Below, piece after piece: positions 1 through 12,620 of a stretch of 64,000 bases of DNA (position 1 is its first letter; each line of letters begins with the position of its first letter). The position numbers and the translations under genes were made by a program. The stretch comes from Eremophila alpestris peregrina (lineage: Eukaryota > Chordata > Aves > Passeriformes > Alaudidae): assembly GCA_009792885.1 (NCBI GenBank), contig WMCF01000014.1, forward strand, positions 13,521,315 through 13,585,314, in the 5' to 3' direction. Below the pieces are notes generated by a model. It saw only the letters and a list, made by a program, of their open reading frames with translations. It was not told where the DNA came from and ran no database searches.

Positions 1-3000
1 TTATATGTATTTAGTATTTTCACAAGAAGGAATACATTTGGACTGACTCAGTTCTTCATTACTGTGAATCTATATTCCTATGAGTAGCCAAGAGGTGTGC
101 TGCTATCCTGATTTAGGAGCATTCACTGCACTCCTCCTTTGAAGGCTGAGTATATTTCTGTATCTTATTTACCATACTCTTAAGGCCTTGTATGGAGTTG
201 GGTAATGAAACAAAGAAAACTAAAGTAGGACAATCAGAGCACAAGAGGCTTTTGTAAAGCAGGGAATATCCTTTTATTTGTATCGCTTAAAAGATTATTG
301 AGTTAGAGAGGAATAAATTGATCTCAGCACACAATTTTATTGTTCATACCTTCATTTTAAGGTCAAAAATGTCCCAGTCATCTCACCGAACATGTCAGGA
401 GTGACAGCAAATCCAGGGCTTGTGAGGACATATACTTTTGACAGGTAACACAGTTGCTCTGGCTGAGACTTCTACTTTCCCCTTTGGCCCCTGGGACAGC
501 AGTGCCCCCTGATGAGCAACTTCAGGGCGAGCCTCATCCAGCACTTGAAGGAAATACATCAGAAAGGTTTACAAAATATACAGGATAAAGTAAAGATTAA
601 AAAAATGATGACACACAGAGTAAATTTCTGTTTAATATTCTGTCATGCATTTTTTTTTTAATAATCCTGGGACAGAAGCATGTGTTTTGGGCTGGGATTC
701 ACCTAATTTACTTCAATAACCTAAAAGTCAAGTGCACAACTAGAGCTCAGTTTTAGAGCACACAGAATACCCAAGAGGAGCCACCATCTTCTCTAAAGGA
801 CAATTAGTTCTGTTCTGATCTCAGGTTTAACCTCTGGAATGACACTTTCTATGTTAGATACAAGGGGAAATATGAGTGATGTAATTCAGATGGATATGAT
901 TCAGTTCAATTAAAACCTCCTTTAGTGTTACCAGTGGAATTTTTTTCAGACAAAAGACATTAGGATTTTTTCTGACTGCTGTTATTACACACTTCTGTAA
1001 TGCTGTGGGATCATAATGTTCTTCATACTTCATAGAATAGAGTGTTATTCTGCCCAATAAGGACTTGATATGTTCATGGATGCCGTTTTTACTTTAAAAT
1101 AAGCTATCAAAGTAAATTTCCATGCACCTTTGTTATCTGCTAGAAAATAAAATTATTCTCCAGAGAAATAGCATAATATTTTTAGTATACTCTGGTTTAA
1201 TAAGACAGCTTGCACCATTCAAAGAAGTATTTCAGATAAGCTGACCAGCCATTGTAAATGCTTTCCAAAAGAAGTGAGAACAGAGGCCCCACAAGTCAGA
1301 AAGTAATGCTAATTCCTCTGTGTGAGAAGGCTACTGAATCTGCAACACCATAGTCTGAAGTGCAATTACTGTGACTGAATCAGGAGACATACACAATTAA
1401 ATATTTTTTTTTTATTGATTCCCACCCCAGTACTGGAGTAGGAAATACAGTCTTCAAAGAGTCAGAAGAAAAGGTTGCCCATTTATTGCCAAATTATGCA
1501 AAAAAACCCTTGGAGTGCATAAATATTCTGTCGAGTTAAGAGGGGATCACATGTAGAACAAATCTTACCAGTGATCAAGAAATCTGAAAAGACAAATTTA
1601 TCACTCTTTTCTGGACAGGATCTTTTTTAGCCCCCAGTTCTTTTCTTTCTGGCTTCTCTATTTCCCCTTCCTCCAATCTCTTCAAAGCTTCCAACGACTG
1701 TCATCATTTCCCGTGTTTGCAAATGGACAAGCAGAGCCCTGCTTCTCAGAAATCCCCTGCAATCAGCTGGCTCACTCCATCTCCCCACCCCCAGCTCACT
1801 GCTCTCCCCCTCCACTGTGCACAATGTCCTGGTGACAGGTGGTTGCTGCTTTCTGTAATTCTGGATACAGCTCCAGTCAGACTCAGTGGCCTGTAAAAAA
1901 ACCTAGAGCTTATGAAGAGAAAAAGCTCTGGCTCTGAAAGTGCTGAGACAGGCTGGTACGGGGACTCAGTACAAAAAGCATTCAGCACAAAAAGCCAAAC
2001 CCAAATGAAAAGAGCTGCTGCCAGGATCATCACGAGGTCCTCTGCTGCACAGATGTCTACTGAACTAAGCTGAAACTGATGAGTCTTTTATCACAGCCCC
2101 CACTCCCCCTCCCTGTAGATACCCACAGCAAGACTCAGCTGCCTGGCTCAATTATTATTATTCCAAGGGACACAGTATATGTGATAGACATATGACACTC
2201 AGAGAATTAAGCTCAGATAGGTCTGTCTGGCAGAATTGCTCTTTCTTTTTTCTCTTTTCCTTCTTGTTTTGTTTTGGTTTTTTTTTTTCTTTTTTTTTTT
2301 TTTCCTAGTCAGCAAAAAGCTGATAAGTTAGTTTCCAGGAACGGAAAAGATTTGTGTGCACCATGGTAGCAGTAGAAGCAGTGTTTTAACAAACAAATTG
2401 CTTTCAATATACTCAAGCAGGAGAGAACTAGCAAAGGTGGCTTCTGCAGCTTGGTACTTACATGGGTGCTCTGTGTTTTACTGCCTCCCTTGCAGCATTT
2501 TGCCACTCCAGTTAAATAGAAACAGGACTGTTAACTGTGTGTTAACATGCTCAGTCTGTGATCTATGCACATTTTACCCCTTTAGCTGGGTAAAGCTGCA
2601 TGCTTGCAAGTTTATTACAGTTTCTTCCCATGTATTATAAAATGGATTTATAAATTATGAGCTAGTGGCAAGTTTGTGATGGGCTGTATCTCAGAAAGAA
2701 TTCAACACCTAAAAGCCCTTTGCTCTCCAAGGCTCAGTTGATCTTTAGTTTTCAGTGAGTCTGAAGCACAAGCTTATTTTTATTGTCTTGCTATCAAACA
2801 TGGGACATAGAATTTGTTTTGTTGGAGTGCCTGTCAAACACCTATTAATTTCTCTGAAAGCAACAGACACATAAAGCAAGCAAGGGCAATGGAAACTGGG
2901 CAGTCAGCACTTATGAACCTTGGCTATAGAGGAGAGAAGTGAGTGAAAGAGAGCTGCCTCTGGTTACTGCAGGTGCTGCAGTTTGCTAAAGAACAATTTT

Positions 3001-4419
3001 CAAGAAATGTTGAACAGGCAAAACATAAAGATCCCATTGTTTATATATTAGAATGGACAGCCCACGGGGTTTTTACTTTAACCATCTGCCTTCCAACTTT
3101 CATATAAAAAATTCTGCTCCCTAATAAATGTTCAACACATTAGGACATTTATATTGCTGGAAAGAAACCAAACCAAACTCCTTCTGCTTCACAAGGATAA
3201 ATTAGCAAGTGAAAAGCAAGACTTTCCAAACCCTCTTTTGTATGAATACAATCATTTAACTTAGATCTTGGAAAGCTGAAGGTCTAGTCACTAATCGACT
3301 GACTCCATCGCATTAATTTCAGAACTGCTGGCTCCAGCACTGCATTTAGTTATACCAACTTGAAGAAATTTACGTGATAATCCTTTTTATTAGCATATCT
3401 ATTCTTTTTTTTTTTAACCAAACAGCAGATCAACCAAACAAAAGATGTGCTTTACTAGCTAAGAAGTTAGCTGGCTATTTTTTTTTTTTTGTATTGCTGG
3501 ACTGTTCCCTGCTTTATCTTCAGTGGGTGATGAGACATATAAATCAGTGTCTACATGGAGAGGTGACATGCTGTTTACACAGCAGGCTTGTATTATCATA
3601 GCAGTCATATATGGGTAATAAATTAAATTGCATCAAGAAGTCAAAGATTTGCCCCATTGGAACAAAGTCTTTTTTGTTATAGTTTTACCAAGAGCCTGAT
3701 AAAATATACAGGTCTCTCCTATGAACTGAACCAAAGCACTCAGATCTGACAAAGTTAAACCTGGAAATTGCATTTTAACTGGTCTTACTGGAAAGCTTAA
3801 ATCTTGCATGTAGCCCAGAGCTGGCATCTGCACTGCCTTGCAAACCCCTGCTACCTTTGCAGGCAGGAACAAGGGAACTTTGTGACACTTTGTCCACCCA
3901 ACGAAGGCCTCAGTACATTATTGATAAGGGAGTGGGGAAACATGAAAGCAGCTGGACAACAAGACTAGTGCACCTGGATCTGCTCTAAAGGGGAGGGTAG
4001 GGCCAGCTTTTCACCACTGGCTTGCTCCAGGGATTGTCTGGATGATTGCTGGTTTTGGTTTGGTGAGTCCTGAGCTTATGGATCATGATGCATGATGCAA
4101 GTGTAGCTGCTGTGTCCTGTATCAGCTGTTATTTGCAACTCCCTAGTTAGTCATCAAAGAGATTAATGCACACAGCAACCTTTGGAGCCTTTTCTCACAG
4201 ACAGCTAATTGTCTCCTGCTTCCAATTCCATCACTGATTTTGTATGACAAAACTCAGAGTATCTCCCTCAAATGAAGAAATTGTCCTTTTGCAGAGTATT
4301 TAAGAACTTTGTATTAAGGAAACAAAATATAAACACAGTGGAATTTAATAGTTTAGCAAATAAAAGCATGTAGCTATACTTTCACCTCAAATGCAAATAT
4401 TGGAAGGTTGTGGCCCATC
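1..4419. other. Non-coding AT-rich unique DNA
   Basis: No gene is supported here. Open frames on both strands stay below about 95 codons, lack recognisable domains and are what chance gives in DNA of this composition. A pyrimidine-rich run with long T stretches lies at about 2239-2304 and a T run at about 3479-3491; such tracts can be tails of decayed retroposons, but no repeat body could be recognised next to either. No tRNA-like or rRNA-like segment was seen. Confidence 0.6.
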
Positions 4420-4420
4420 T

Positions 4421-4451
<31 letters not shown>
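4420..4451. repeat. (GTTTT)n microsatellite
   Basis: About five consecutive GTTTT units with flanking T. The order is uninterrupted, so it may be length-polymorphic. It sits in unique DNA and has no visible link to a gene. Confidence 0.9.
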
Positions 4452-7251
4452 GGCCACTTCAATAGAAAGAACTCCAGCAAACATGGTGTCTTTCTGATTC
4501 AGCAGAAGGGGTTTGTTGTTGTTTAGACTACTGTGTGCAAACAATACTGGCCCAAATTTATCCCTGGATTAAGTGCACTGACGTCAATGTAATTATAGTA
4601 GGAATTAATTTGCCTCGTTGATATCATTTTCTGGATCCTATATCTACTTCCAAAATGCAATTAGAATCCAATTTCCTCAATCTTTTATTTTGGAGCTAGG
4701 TAGCTTGACTAGCCCCAGAAAGAGACTGGGCTAAAAAAAAAAAGTATCTCCTGGTCACTTACCTGATCACTATTGTTGGTACCAGCACAAGGGAGAGCAG
4801 GCTCAGAGCTTTTGCACTGCTTAAATGGAAGATACCTGCATCTTAGCATTGCAGATTAAACCCAGCCCAGGAGATCCACAGTCCTGGTTTAACGCCTTTA
4901 AATTTCTTTTCACAGGTTATGGTTCATTCACTCTGACAAAGTACAACATGGGGATTGATTTTGCTGTGAGTTTACTGGGTGTCTGTACACCATGAATCTG
5001 TTGTATAGTAATGCCGTTACTTGGGAAATATTGACTTACTCTGTGCCATTAGAAAGGATCACTGAATCAGACAATATTGAGCAAATGTTTATTATATTAG
5101 GTTTTAACAGTGACTTTATTAATCAATGCACCAGCTCTCTGATCACTTGCACCAGATCCAGGTGCAGGTTAGCTAAATATGAGCTTTTTAAAAAGTGTAT
5201 CTTGTTACTTTCTAAAAACTTCAGTATCAAACTCAGTAATTGGCTTGTACACAAAAATTTATACATCTCATTAAGAAACCTACCAAATACTACTAAAAAA
5301 AACCCCAAAAGACCAAAAAACAAACAAAAAAAGGGCGTTTAAAGTAATTATTGAGGAGACCCATTAAGACAAGCATGAATTTTCCACCCCTTGCAGCAGT
5401 TGACAGGTCTCAATGTGCTTTCAGCCCAGATGGATCCTATGCTGAACCACAACAAAATACACCATAATTAATGTGAGGAGAAGCTCTAACTGAGGTTTTG
5501 CTCACCACTTCATGGCAGTGTTCATATTTATTTGCCAGAAGGGAAAATATTAAACAAAATAAGCCTGCTCTTCTTCAAAAAGCTGTTCTATAACTCCTTG
5601 CTTCTGGCTGTCATGCATAAAAGTATAACAATCCAACACAGAAATATTGCGAATAATAGAAAAAATGTATGACACACAAAAGGAAAAGACAGAAAAAGAC
5701 AGCATGGAGCAGGAGAAAAAATTAGATTAAAAATGAAACACTAGTAATTATTCCATTATTAGAATAATCCATTAGACAGAGCTCACACCAGATTTGCCCA
5801 TTTCTGGGAAAAAACCAGAAACAGATTATAGTCACTTCTCAAAGACCACATTTACTATACCCAAGCCACTAATATACAATCTACAGCAGCAAATTCCCCT
5901 CAAGGAGAGGGCAGCCATGCACAAGCCCATCCTGGTCTGTGATGTCTCAATTGCACCAGCTGGAGAAGGGCCAGAACTCCTCAAAAAGAGGGGCTGCATA
6001 GGGCCAGTCACAGAGGCTCAAGCTGAGATCAGCTCTGCAAGGCCCAACTGTGGTTGAGATCCCTTCATGGCATAAATAAAAGAAATGTTGATGTGTATAT
6101 TGAAGAGACATGCTAGCCCACGTTCAAAAAGCCCTTGGCATATTTAAGATTTGTCAGTTTTAGCTGTCCTGTGGATTTACCTTTCAGTTTTATGCTTGAG
6201 TCTTTCACATATGGGGCACAGCTTCCTGTTTTAGGAAGCCAAAGAGAGTGCATATTCCCCAAATCTTTCTCAGATGTTTTTGTATCCTGACTCGGTGTTT
6301 CTGTAGATAAGGGGATCAGAAAGTAAAGCATTTTGGAACAATCTTACTGAACGCAAATTTCTTTATACACAAGATGCCTATTTTCCAGGCATCAAACCAG
6401 ATTTTAGGGAAATCATCCTCCTTCCCTTCTCCAGGTCCTACTCCAGTTGTAAACATTCTTCACATGGGGAGGCATGGCTGGCACCAGGCCTAACCAGATC
6501 ACAAAACAATTTATATAAAAGTTTGGACCTGAACAGTCTCATGGAGAGAACCTTACTTAATCATCACAGAGATCAGAACTGGAACAAAATTTCCTGGCCC
6601 ACAGTTTTTGGAGGTTACTCTAGGTCTCTGGCTAAAAGTTAGTCATTAATTTGTTGACTGCATGGCCAGCGTGCCAGGGAGAACTCCCTGGATAACAACA
6701 GGTTTCAGCATGGAGGAGATTTTTCAGTGCCTGTTCTTGTAACATAAGCTGAAAATGACACTAGAAAAGGAGTATAGGATCATATCTGCTTTCTCTGACA
6801 AATGGGCTCTTAAGCCTCTGGAAATTGAGACCTCCACCCCACTACAATAAGAAAAACAACCTCTACAAGCAGAAAGTTTTGACCTTCTCCCTGTCTCCTT
6901 CTCCCTTCTCTTTCTGAGCAGATTATAAAACAAAGAGAGAATTTCTGGAGTTGTCTCCAGCTCCTGCAGAGTTTCCATGGACACTGGTTGCCTAAATATC
7001 TTTTTGTGTCTTAAGGGAGAAAGAGTATCTCCTTGTACCCCTTCAGGGGAGGTTCATTCCTTTGAATGGCAGCCCTTTCCAGCCCCACAGAAAAGATTAC
7101 TGGAGCATACCAGAAACATAATAAAATTGAGAACTTGTTTACTTTTTCCAAGCAGCAGAAGAGAACTACTTGACTGGAAGACAGAAAGCTCCATGAAGTC
7201 ACTAAGGCAATCTCAAATGTATTAATACAGAAATGGATCCTAAAGTTTGAA
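4452..7251. other. Non-coding unique DNA
   Basis: Nothing that can be called a gene. The longest frame is 116 codons (4992-5342, plus) and ends in a lysine/asparagine-rich tail encoded by an A-rich tract, which is a composition effect. An overlapping minus-strand frame covers the same bases. No repeat family was recognised. Confidence 0.55.
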
Positions 7252-7440
7252 TGTGTTTTTTGATTGGTTGGTTGGTTTTAGTTTTGATTTTGGTTGAGTT
7301 TTGTTTTGGTTTTTTTGTTTGTTTAGGTTTTTTGGTTTAGGTTTTGTTTTTTTCTTCTGTGGTTTGATTTGGGTTTTTTGACTTTTTTGTGGTATTGTTG
7401 GTTAGTTTTCTCTTTTTTTGTGGTATTTTGTTTTGCTTTG
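7252..7440 (+). repeat. T/G-rich low-complexity tract
   Basis: Nearly 190 bases made almost only of T and G on the plus strand, with irregular GGTT and GTTTT units and very few C. It is too irregular for a clean microsatellite. Such strand-asymmetric tracts are usually decayed simple repeats. It produces a spurious hydrophobic 80-codon frame at 7389-7631 that should not be annotated as a membrane protein. Confidence 0.8.
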
Positions 7441-8740
7441 CACTCTTTGTGTTATACTATGTAACTATGCTATACAAGACAGATACGTACTTTCTAACCA
7501 GGCCTCATTTTATGGGCAGATTTTGGAACATTTTGGTATTACCATACACTGCATGGACAACAGCAGGTTATAGGGATGGCAACCAAATCAAGAATTGTAT
7601 GCACACAAAATCAACCGTTTTCCTGAGATAGCTCCCACATTTTGGGTGAGGTGAGATGCTTTTACACATCTTAGTACTTAATCTGATCTCTGATGTCTCA
7701 CCAATTTAATCTTATTATTACTCAGTACTAGTAATTTGTCAAACTCTGTTGCTCAAAGGTGTGTAAATTGCAATAGCTTTTGAACAAACACATTAGAATT
7801 CGGCAAATTTTGTCAGCAATTACTCTGCCTCCAAATAAGATGCATGGATATGTTCCACTTTAACTGTATCTGACATCTGTTGAGTGCTTTGGGGATACTG
7901 GCGATGGGAAGAGAGGCATAAGGTTAGGGTCATTGCTTAAGGGCAGCTCTAGTGCATGTTATTTCTCTGATCACATATTTATGCTGAGAGAGAACATAAA
8001 GGAGTCTATTCTCCACTTGACAGACATATCTGAGTGTCATTGAGGCTAGAGGACTCAGATTACCAGTTACAGCTTTGCACCACACTCCTTTTTGTATATC
8101 AATTAGTTTGAGCATTGCATAAGGCTATTTTGATAGGGATTCTTTAAAAGTACAGTCTATATTACAACCAAACTCCTGTCTCCTTCCATGGGAGCCCTGC
8201 CTTCTGTCAACATTTTGCCTGAGGATGAACTGAAGGACTTTCTCCCTCAACCCCCTACAGAGCCTCCATCACCTCCACTTCATGTTTAAAAATCAGCCCA
8301 GACTCTTGGCAAAGTGAGATGAAAAGCCAAGCAAGGCAGACTAATGCAGAGTTTGTATTAACATTTTGGCTCAATCTAGATTTTTACAATGGTTCCTGAA
8401 ATGCTACACCAGAGAAAACACCACTGAGGTGTAAACAGAAAAACTGCTCACTAGTCACACAATTTGCTTTGCAGACTTTGTTATCTGTGAAGCAAGCAGG
8501 AAATGATGGTACTAATGCAAACAGAAAGGCAAGATTTATTCCCAGAACGGTGCACTGTGGAAGTCTATTCATACAGAGTCATTGCCTCTGGGGGCCCCTG
8601 ATCGATGCAATGTTTTCACCCTCCACCACACCAGGGCAGAAATTTTCCTGATGATTTCTATGCTGCGTGTATATTTTGACTTCTGAAGGCTTTTAAGACT
8701 GGTGATAAACATGCAAATGTCGTACATACAAACAGAACAT
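7441..8740. other. Non-coding unique DNA
   Basis: No gene, RNA gene or recognisable repeat. Frames of about 60 codons overlap each other on opposite strands near 8384-8651 and have no family features. Confidence 0.55.
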
Positions 8741-9200
8741 ACATGTCAAATATCACAAGAGCATTAAATTTACCTCTGTGGCCCCTGGGTTCATTTCAGC
8801 CCTTTTCACTGTCGCTTGCCCTCTCGGTGCTATTTCCTGGCCCAGCTCAATTAAAGGACAAATTCATCCCTGCATGTGTCCTAAGGGCCCTAATGAAGTC
8901 AGCTGTCAAACTCCCATCATGCAGCTGCCTGGCTGCAGGATCTGATGGCCACTTGTCAGCTGCTTCACCAAGTCAACCCCAGACAAAGGGCCCTTTGATG
9001 AGCTGCCTTTCTCCAATCAATCTACACCTTCTCCTCTTGGACTTCAGCATCTGCTTCTGTGTAATTTGATTTTATATTCAGTGCAGCCTGACCCTATTGA
9101 TAAATTAAATCTATCTAAACCTGATATCCTCATGCCATCACGGGGTAAATTACTTGCTTTAATTTTGGCTTTTGCCAGACGTGACATGGTATCAATACTG
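8741..9200. promoter_or_regulatory. Candidate conserved non-coding element
   Basis: This block differs from its flanks. It has more balanced base composition, few simple repeats, and closely spaced AT-rich homeodomain-like words (CAATTAAA at about 8847, ATCAAT at about 9016, GATAAATTAAATC at about 9099, TTTAATTTT at about 9158) set among GC-containing words. That texture is typical of ancient vertebrate enhancers. A 108-codon plus-strand frame (8743-9069) crosses it but shows no domain. The regulatory call is inference; only alignment to other vertebrates could establish conservation. Confidence 0.3.
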
Positions 9201-9445
9201 ACTCTTTTTTTGTGTGTGTTTGGGTCCTTATTTCAATAGTTCAGGCTCCAGGTCATGATTAGGGTGGGGGGAAAGAGGAGAGAGCCTTTTTAGAAGTATG
9301 TACAAAAAAAGTAAATCAAAATAATTCCTTCTAGTATTTTAGCATTGCTTTCCATAATTATATTTTTTTCTTTCCTGATAGTCACATTTTATTTCTCTGT
9401 CTTCCAAATGTATTTGACGTACACACACAAAAAATCCAGCTTTAA

Positions 9446-9474
9446 TAAACAAACAAGCAAACAAACAAACAAAT
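9446..9474. repeat. (AAAC)n microsatellite
   Basis: About seven AAAC units, with one interruption by G, in an AT-rich context. A shorter ACACAC run precedes it at about 9421-9429. Confidence 0.85.
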
Positions 9475-9547
9475 AACATTAATTTATAAAATCCCTAATA
9501 ACTAGAATAACTACTCACAAAGTCTGTTTTCTATGTAGTTTGAAATA

Positions 9548-9622
9548 GATTTTTCTCATATGCACAGTTTCTATTTGTAAACAAATAAAACACACACACA
9601 AAAGCGACAAATGAGAAAAATC
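9548..9622. repeat. Inverted repeat enclosing a forkhead-type palindrome
   Basis: Two perfect 12-base arms, GATTTTTCTCAT at 9548-9559 and ATGAGAAAAATC at 9611-9622, face each other across about 51 bases. Between them lies a second palindrome, TATTTGTAAACAAATA at 9572-9587, whose centre TGTAAACA matches the forkhead (FOX) binding consensus. A further pair, ACAGTTTC (9564-9571) and GAAACTGT (9625-9632), is also complementary but interleaved. The element may be a protein-binding site cluster or a chance inverted repeat in AT-rich DNA; its role is unknown. Confidence 0.5.
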
Positions 9623-10219
9623 CTGAAACTGTATATACCTTAGTTGATATCTTTGAAATGCTTCAAAATTAAAATAAATACTACATTTTATCTCTCCAAC
9701 ATGCTATTTTATAGGTGAGGAATTGTAGAAGTCTAACTTCTTAGGAAATCTTGCACTTTTCCTTCAAACTACTGACGTTTTACAGTTATTAACTTTTTTT
9801 TCTTTCAAAGAAGCCTATAAACTCTGTGAGATCCCCTGCCCCCACACATACCTGCCTCCTTAAATAAAGACTTCTTGATCCCATCTTCTCTTCCTCCTTC
9901 TTCTCTTTTCATAGACTGAGAGGGCCGCCTACAATCATCACCCTGCTCAGGTCTGGGCAAAACAGTTCCAGGCCACTGGGAAACAGCTTGTAAATAAATG
10001 TGTATTATATCTCAGGTATTTTGGTGAAGAAGAAAATTCTTGTCTCTTCACTGTAATAGTCTGGGTAGGTTTTCAGAAAAGGCCCTTACTATTCCTACTA
10101 CTGTCTCCCTATCCTTTGCCAGCTGTGTGTTGCACTAAGGCTACTGTTTGAGAACAACTGGTGCACACTTAGTTCTTCTGGAAAAGAAATGAACTGAAAC
10201 TCCTAGCAAGCTGTCTGGC

Positions 10220-10312
10220 AACAAAAAAAGCCCAACCAACCCCCCAACCCATCAACCAACCAAAAGAAATGAGAGAAAAAAAAAAAAAAAGAAGATAGAA
10301 AAGAAAAAAAAT
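10220..10312. repeat. CCAA-rich then purine-rich low-complexity tract
   Basis: A stretch built from CCAA and AACC words (10230-10263) is followed by an A/G-only run with long A stretches (about 10270-10312). Read on the minus strand it gives a spurious Trp/Gly/Phe-rich peptide. It is a decayed simple repeat, not a gene. Confidence 0.75.
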
Positions 10313-10960
10313 CTTCATACTGCATTTAATATTAGACCATCTGAAAGTAGGCACAAATTCATCACTACACAACAAACTAGGTTCTCCAGTCATAAATGGG
10401 TACCATCTCCTATTATAAAACCCTGTTACCTGGCAACTAACAAATATTTATTATAAAATGTTCTCCAGGTGGAATAAAATATTCCATGTGATGTTATCTG
10501 GTCTAGCGCTTCTCTTCCTTTTAAAAGCTAAAACGTTTAAAAGTTTTAGAAGTTTTGTTTAAAGAACAAAGTGTTCCCTTATGCTCACCCCAATTTCCTC
10601 ACCCAAGAAGGCAGAAATAACTTTTTGCTTAACTAAACATTCCCTACTTATTAGCTGAGCAATCAGGGCATCCTGGTCCTGCCACCACATGAATGCATCT
10701 TGCTGATCTACTTGTCCAGGTTGAATATTCTAATTTTCTTGAAACCAGAGCATGCCTTGCTGAGAGTGCTTTTTACAAGGGTGGTTTACAAGACGTTTCT
10801 CCTCTGATGTCTACCTGTGTTTGCAGACATGGCAGCTCTGTCCCCTGTCAACTTTCTGGTCAGCTGCCTGACTCAGGCACCAAGGCCTCTGAGGAGCTCT
10901 TTCTAAAGTGATGGCAGAGCTGCAGTTTTAAATTTCAAACTAAACTTAACAGTTTAGTTT

Positions 10961-11028
10961 GGATTGTTTGGGTTTTTTGGGTTTTTTTGTTTGCTTGTTT
11001 GTTTGTTTTTTGCTTTTTGTTTTTTTTA
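10961..11028 (+). repeat. T/G-rich low-complexity tract with GTTT units
   Basis: T and G almost exclusively, with several GTTT repeats at about 10988-11007. It has the same texture as the tract at 7252-7440, and the orientation (T/G on the plus strand) is the same. Confidence 0.8.
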
Positions 11029-12592
11029 CTTTGATAGCTGAAATGTAAACTTTTATCCAACTTAAGAGAAAATATCAAAGTAATTGTGTATCCAATAAGA
11101 AAAAACACTGTTCTTTATTTGCATTTGAGATCTAATTACTCAAAGCCTTCTCTCAGCTGTTGTGTGCTAGTTTGACAGTGCCTTGAGAGTGGTTTGAAAT
11201 TGGAGTTGCTTTTCAAGAAAGGAGTCTATACTACAACCTTTTCCAATCACTGATATTGTTTAGGCCTTTGTAAAGGACTGAGGCCTCTACAAACCACAAG
11301 ACAGCAATCAGTGACCACTATTAGGATTACTCTATTTCAATTAATGCCTGCAGACATTTTTAAGCCAGGGCACCAAACTTCCAAAATACGTACTTATTAT
11401 TATTCTAATTACATTTTGTCCTCTCTTACAGTAGTGTAAAGTGGAATTAAATATACAGATGTACCAGCCTAGAAAAAGAATCTGTGATCTTCTATCCTGC
11501 TAAGTTTTGTCTACCTCACCCCTTTCTAAGAAACCCTAAATGCTCCCAGCAGAGAAGTGCAGAGGGCAAAGCCAGGTTCCTGTCTGCCATGTAAAGTGCC
11601 CAAAGACCAACACTCCGATGGGGAATCAGCAATGTTGATTGAGAGGACGAGAGTGGTTACACAGGAATGCATCTGCACACAGTTGGTGAAATTCCTTAAA
11701 ATAAAGCTTTGACCATGCCCCAAAAGAATGACCTTAGGAGATGATATTAAATGCCTGTGGTTCTGTGTCAGTCTCAGTTGTGCACCTTGAGCTGTGTTTT
11801 AGAAACACAGTAGTTCTGGTCTAACATTTGAGTAATTCCCTAGGATTGTGCTCATGAATTCAGTGTCTTACAGTGGCAGCCTCACTGCAGCCAGCCTTGG
11901 GGCTGGGTCCTGAGCACCATGGAAGATGTTTGCTTTGCCACTGTTGGAACTGGTTTTGTTAGGTTATTGTCATTATGCTTGTGTCTGTTTTTGTTTCTAC
12001 AGGCTATAGTTTGGTTGGGTTTTTGTTTTTTTTGAATGTGAAGAAAAATCAGCAAGCCAGTATAAACTGCTTTGATTTGGCAATGAGCAGTTCCATGTTT
12101 TCATTCAAACCTTATCTTTGGTGTGACCTAATGTTACATCTTGTCAAGTCTGGAGTGTAAAAAGCTCCTCCATAGAAAAGAAGTTTCTCCACAGAAACCC
12201 TGAAACTCCAAGACTTGTCCAGAATGAGGACAAAAATAAACAGCCAACAGGTCCAAACACATCTGCCCATTGGAGCACCACAAAGGAACAGTGCATGTCC
12301 AAAGGGCAGCACAGCAGTGCCACTTCCAGCTGCCGAAAAACTGTTAGAAATCTCATCCTTCCTGAACCTTTCTCATGCTCCCTAATTTGCTTGAGATTTT
12401 GGGAGGGACAGTAGCTCTTACAATATTCAGTTTAAATACATATATATATAATGCACACAAAATTTACATTAATAGAAATAACATTTAAAATAAAGTTTAA
12501 CTATTATTTCTGTGAAAACTCTGAAAGTGAGAAAATGCTTCATGTTGGGTGAAAATATAATTTGTGTTAAGCTTCTGCTGTTAAATAAATTT

Positions 12593-12620
12593 TGGCAGCT
12601 GTCAGAACTGACAGCTGCCA
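12593..12620. repeat. 28-base palindrome with 13-base perfect arms
   Basis: TGGCAGCTGTCAG at 12593-12605 and its exact reverse complement CTGACAGCTGCCA at 12608-12620 are separated by only two bases. Each arm carries an E-box CAGCTG fused to TGTCA/TGACA, the core bound by TALE homeodomain proteins (TGIF, MEIS). The structure could extrude as a small hairpin or act as a symmetric composite binding site. The stem is too short for a microRNA precursor. The symmetry is plain in the sequence; the function is unknown. Confidence 0.7.

Larger units (their letters stand above)
9623..12592. other. Non-coding unique DNA with low-complexity patches
   Basis: No gene recognised. It contains the low-complexity tracts at 10220-10312 and 10961-11028, listed separately. 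Remaining frames are 60-80 codons, and overlapping frames in two phases on the minus strand at 12112-12356 argue that these are chance. No TE body was identified. Confidence 0.55.

Noticed and set aside
4992..5342. 116-codon frame with a basic C-terminus
   Set aside because: The Lys/Asn-rich tail is an A-rich tract, and a minus-strand frame overlaps it.
7389..7631. Hydrophobic 80-codon frame resembling a membrane peptide
   Set aside because: The Phe/Leu/Val-rich part is a reading of a T/G-rich simple tract.
9421..9474. AC- and AAAC-rich stretch as a CRISPR-like or regularly spaced array
   Set aside because: It is plain microsatellite sequence with no spacers; no CRISPR-like array exists in the window.
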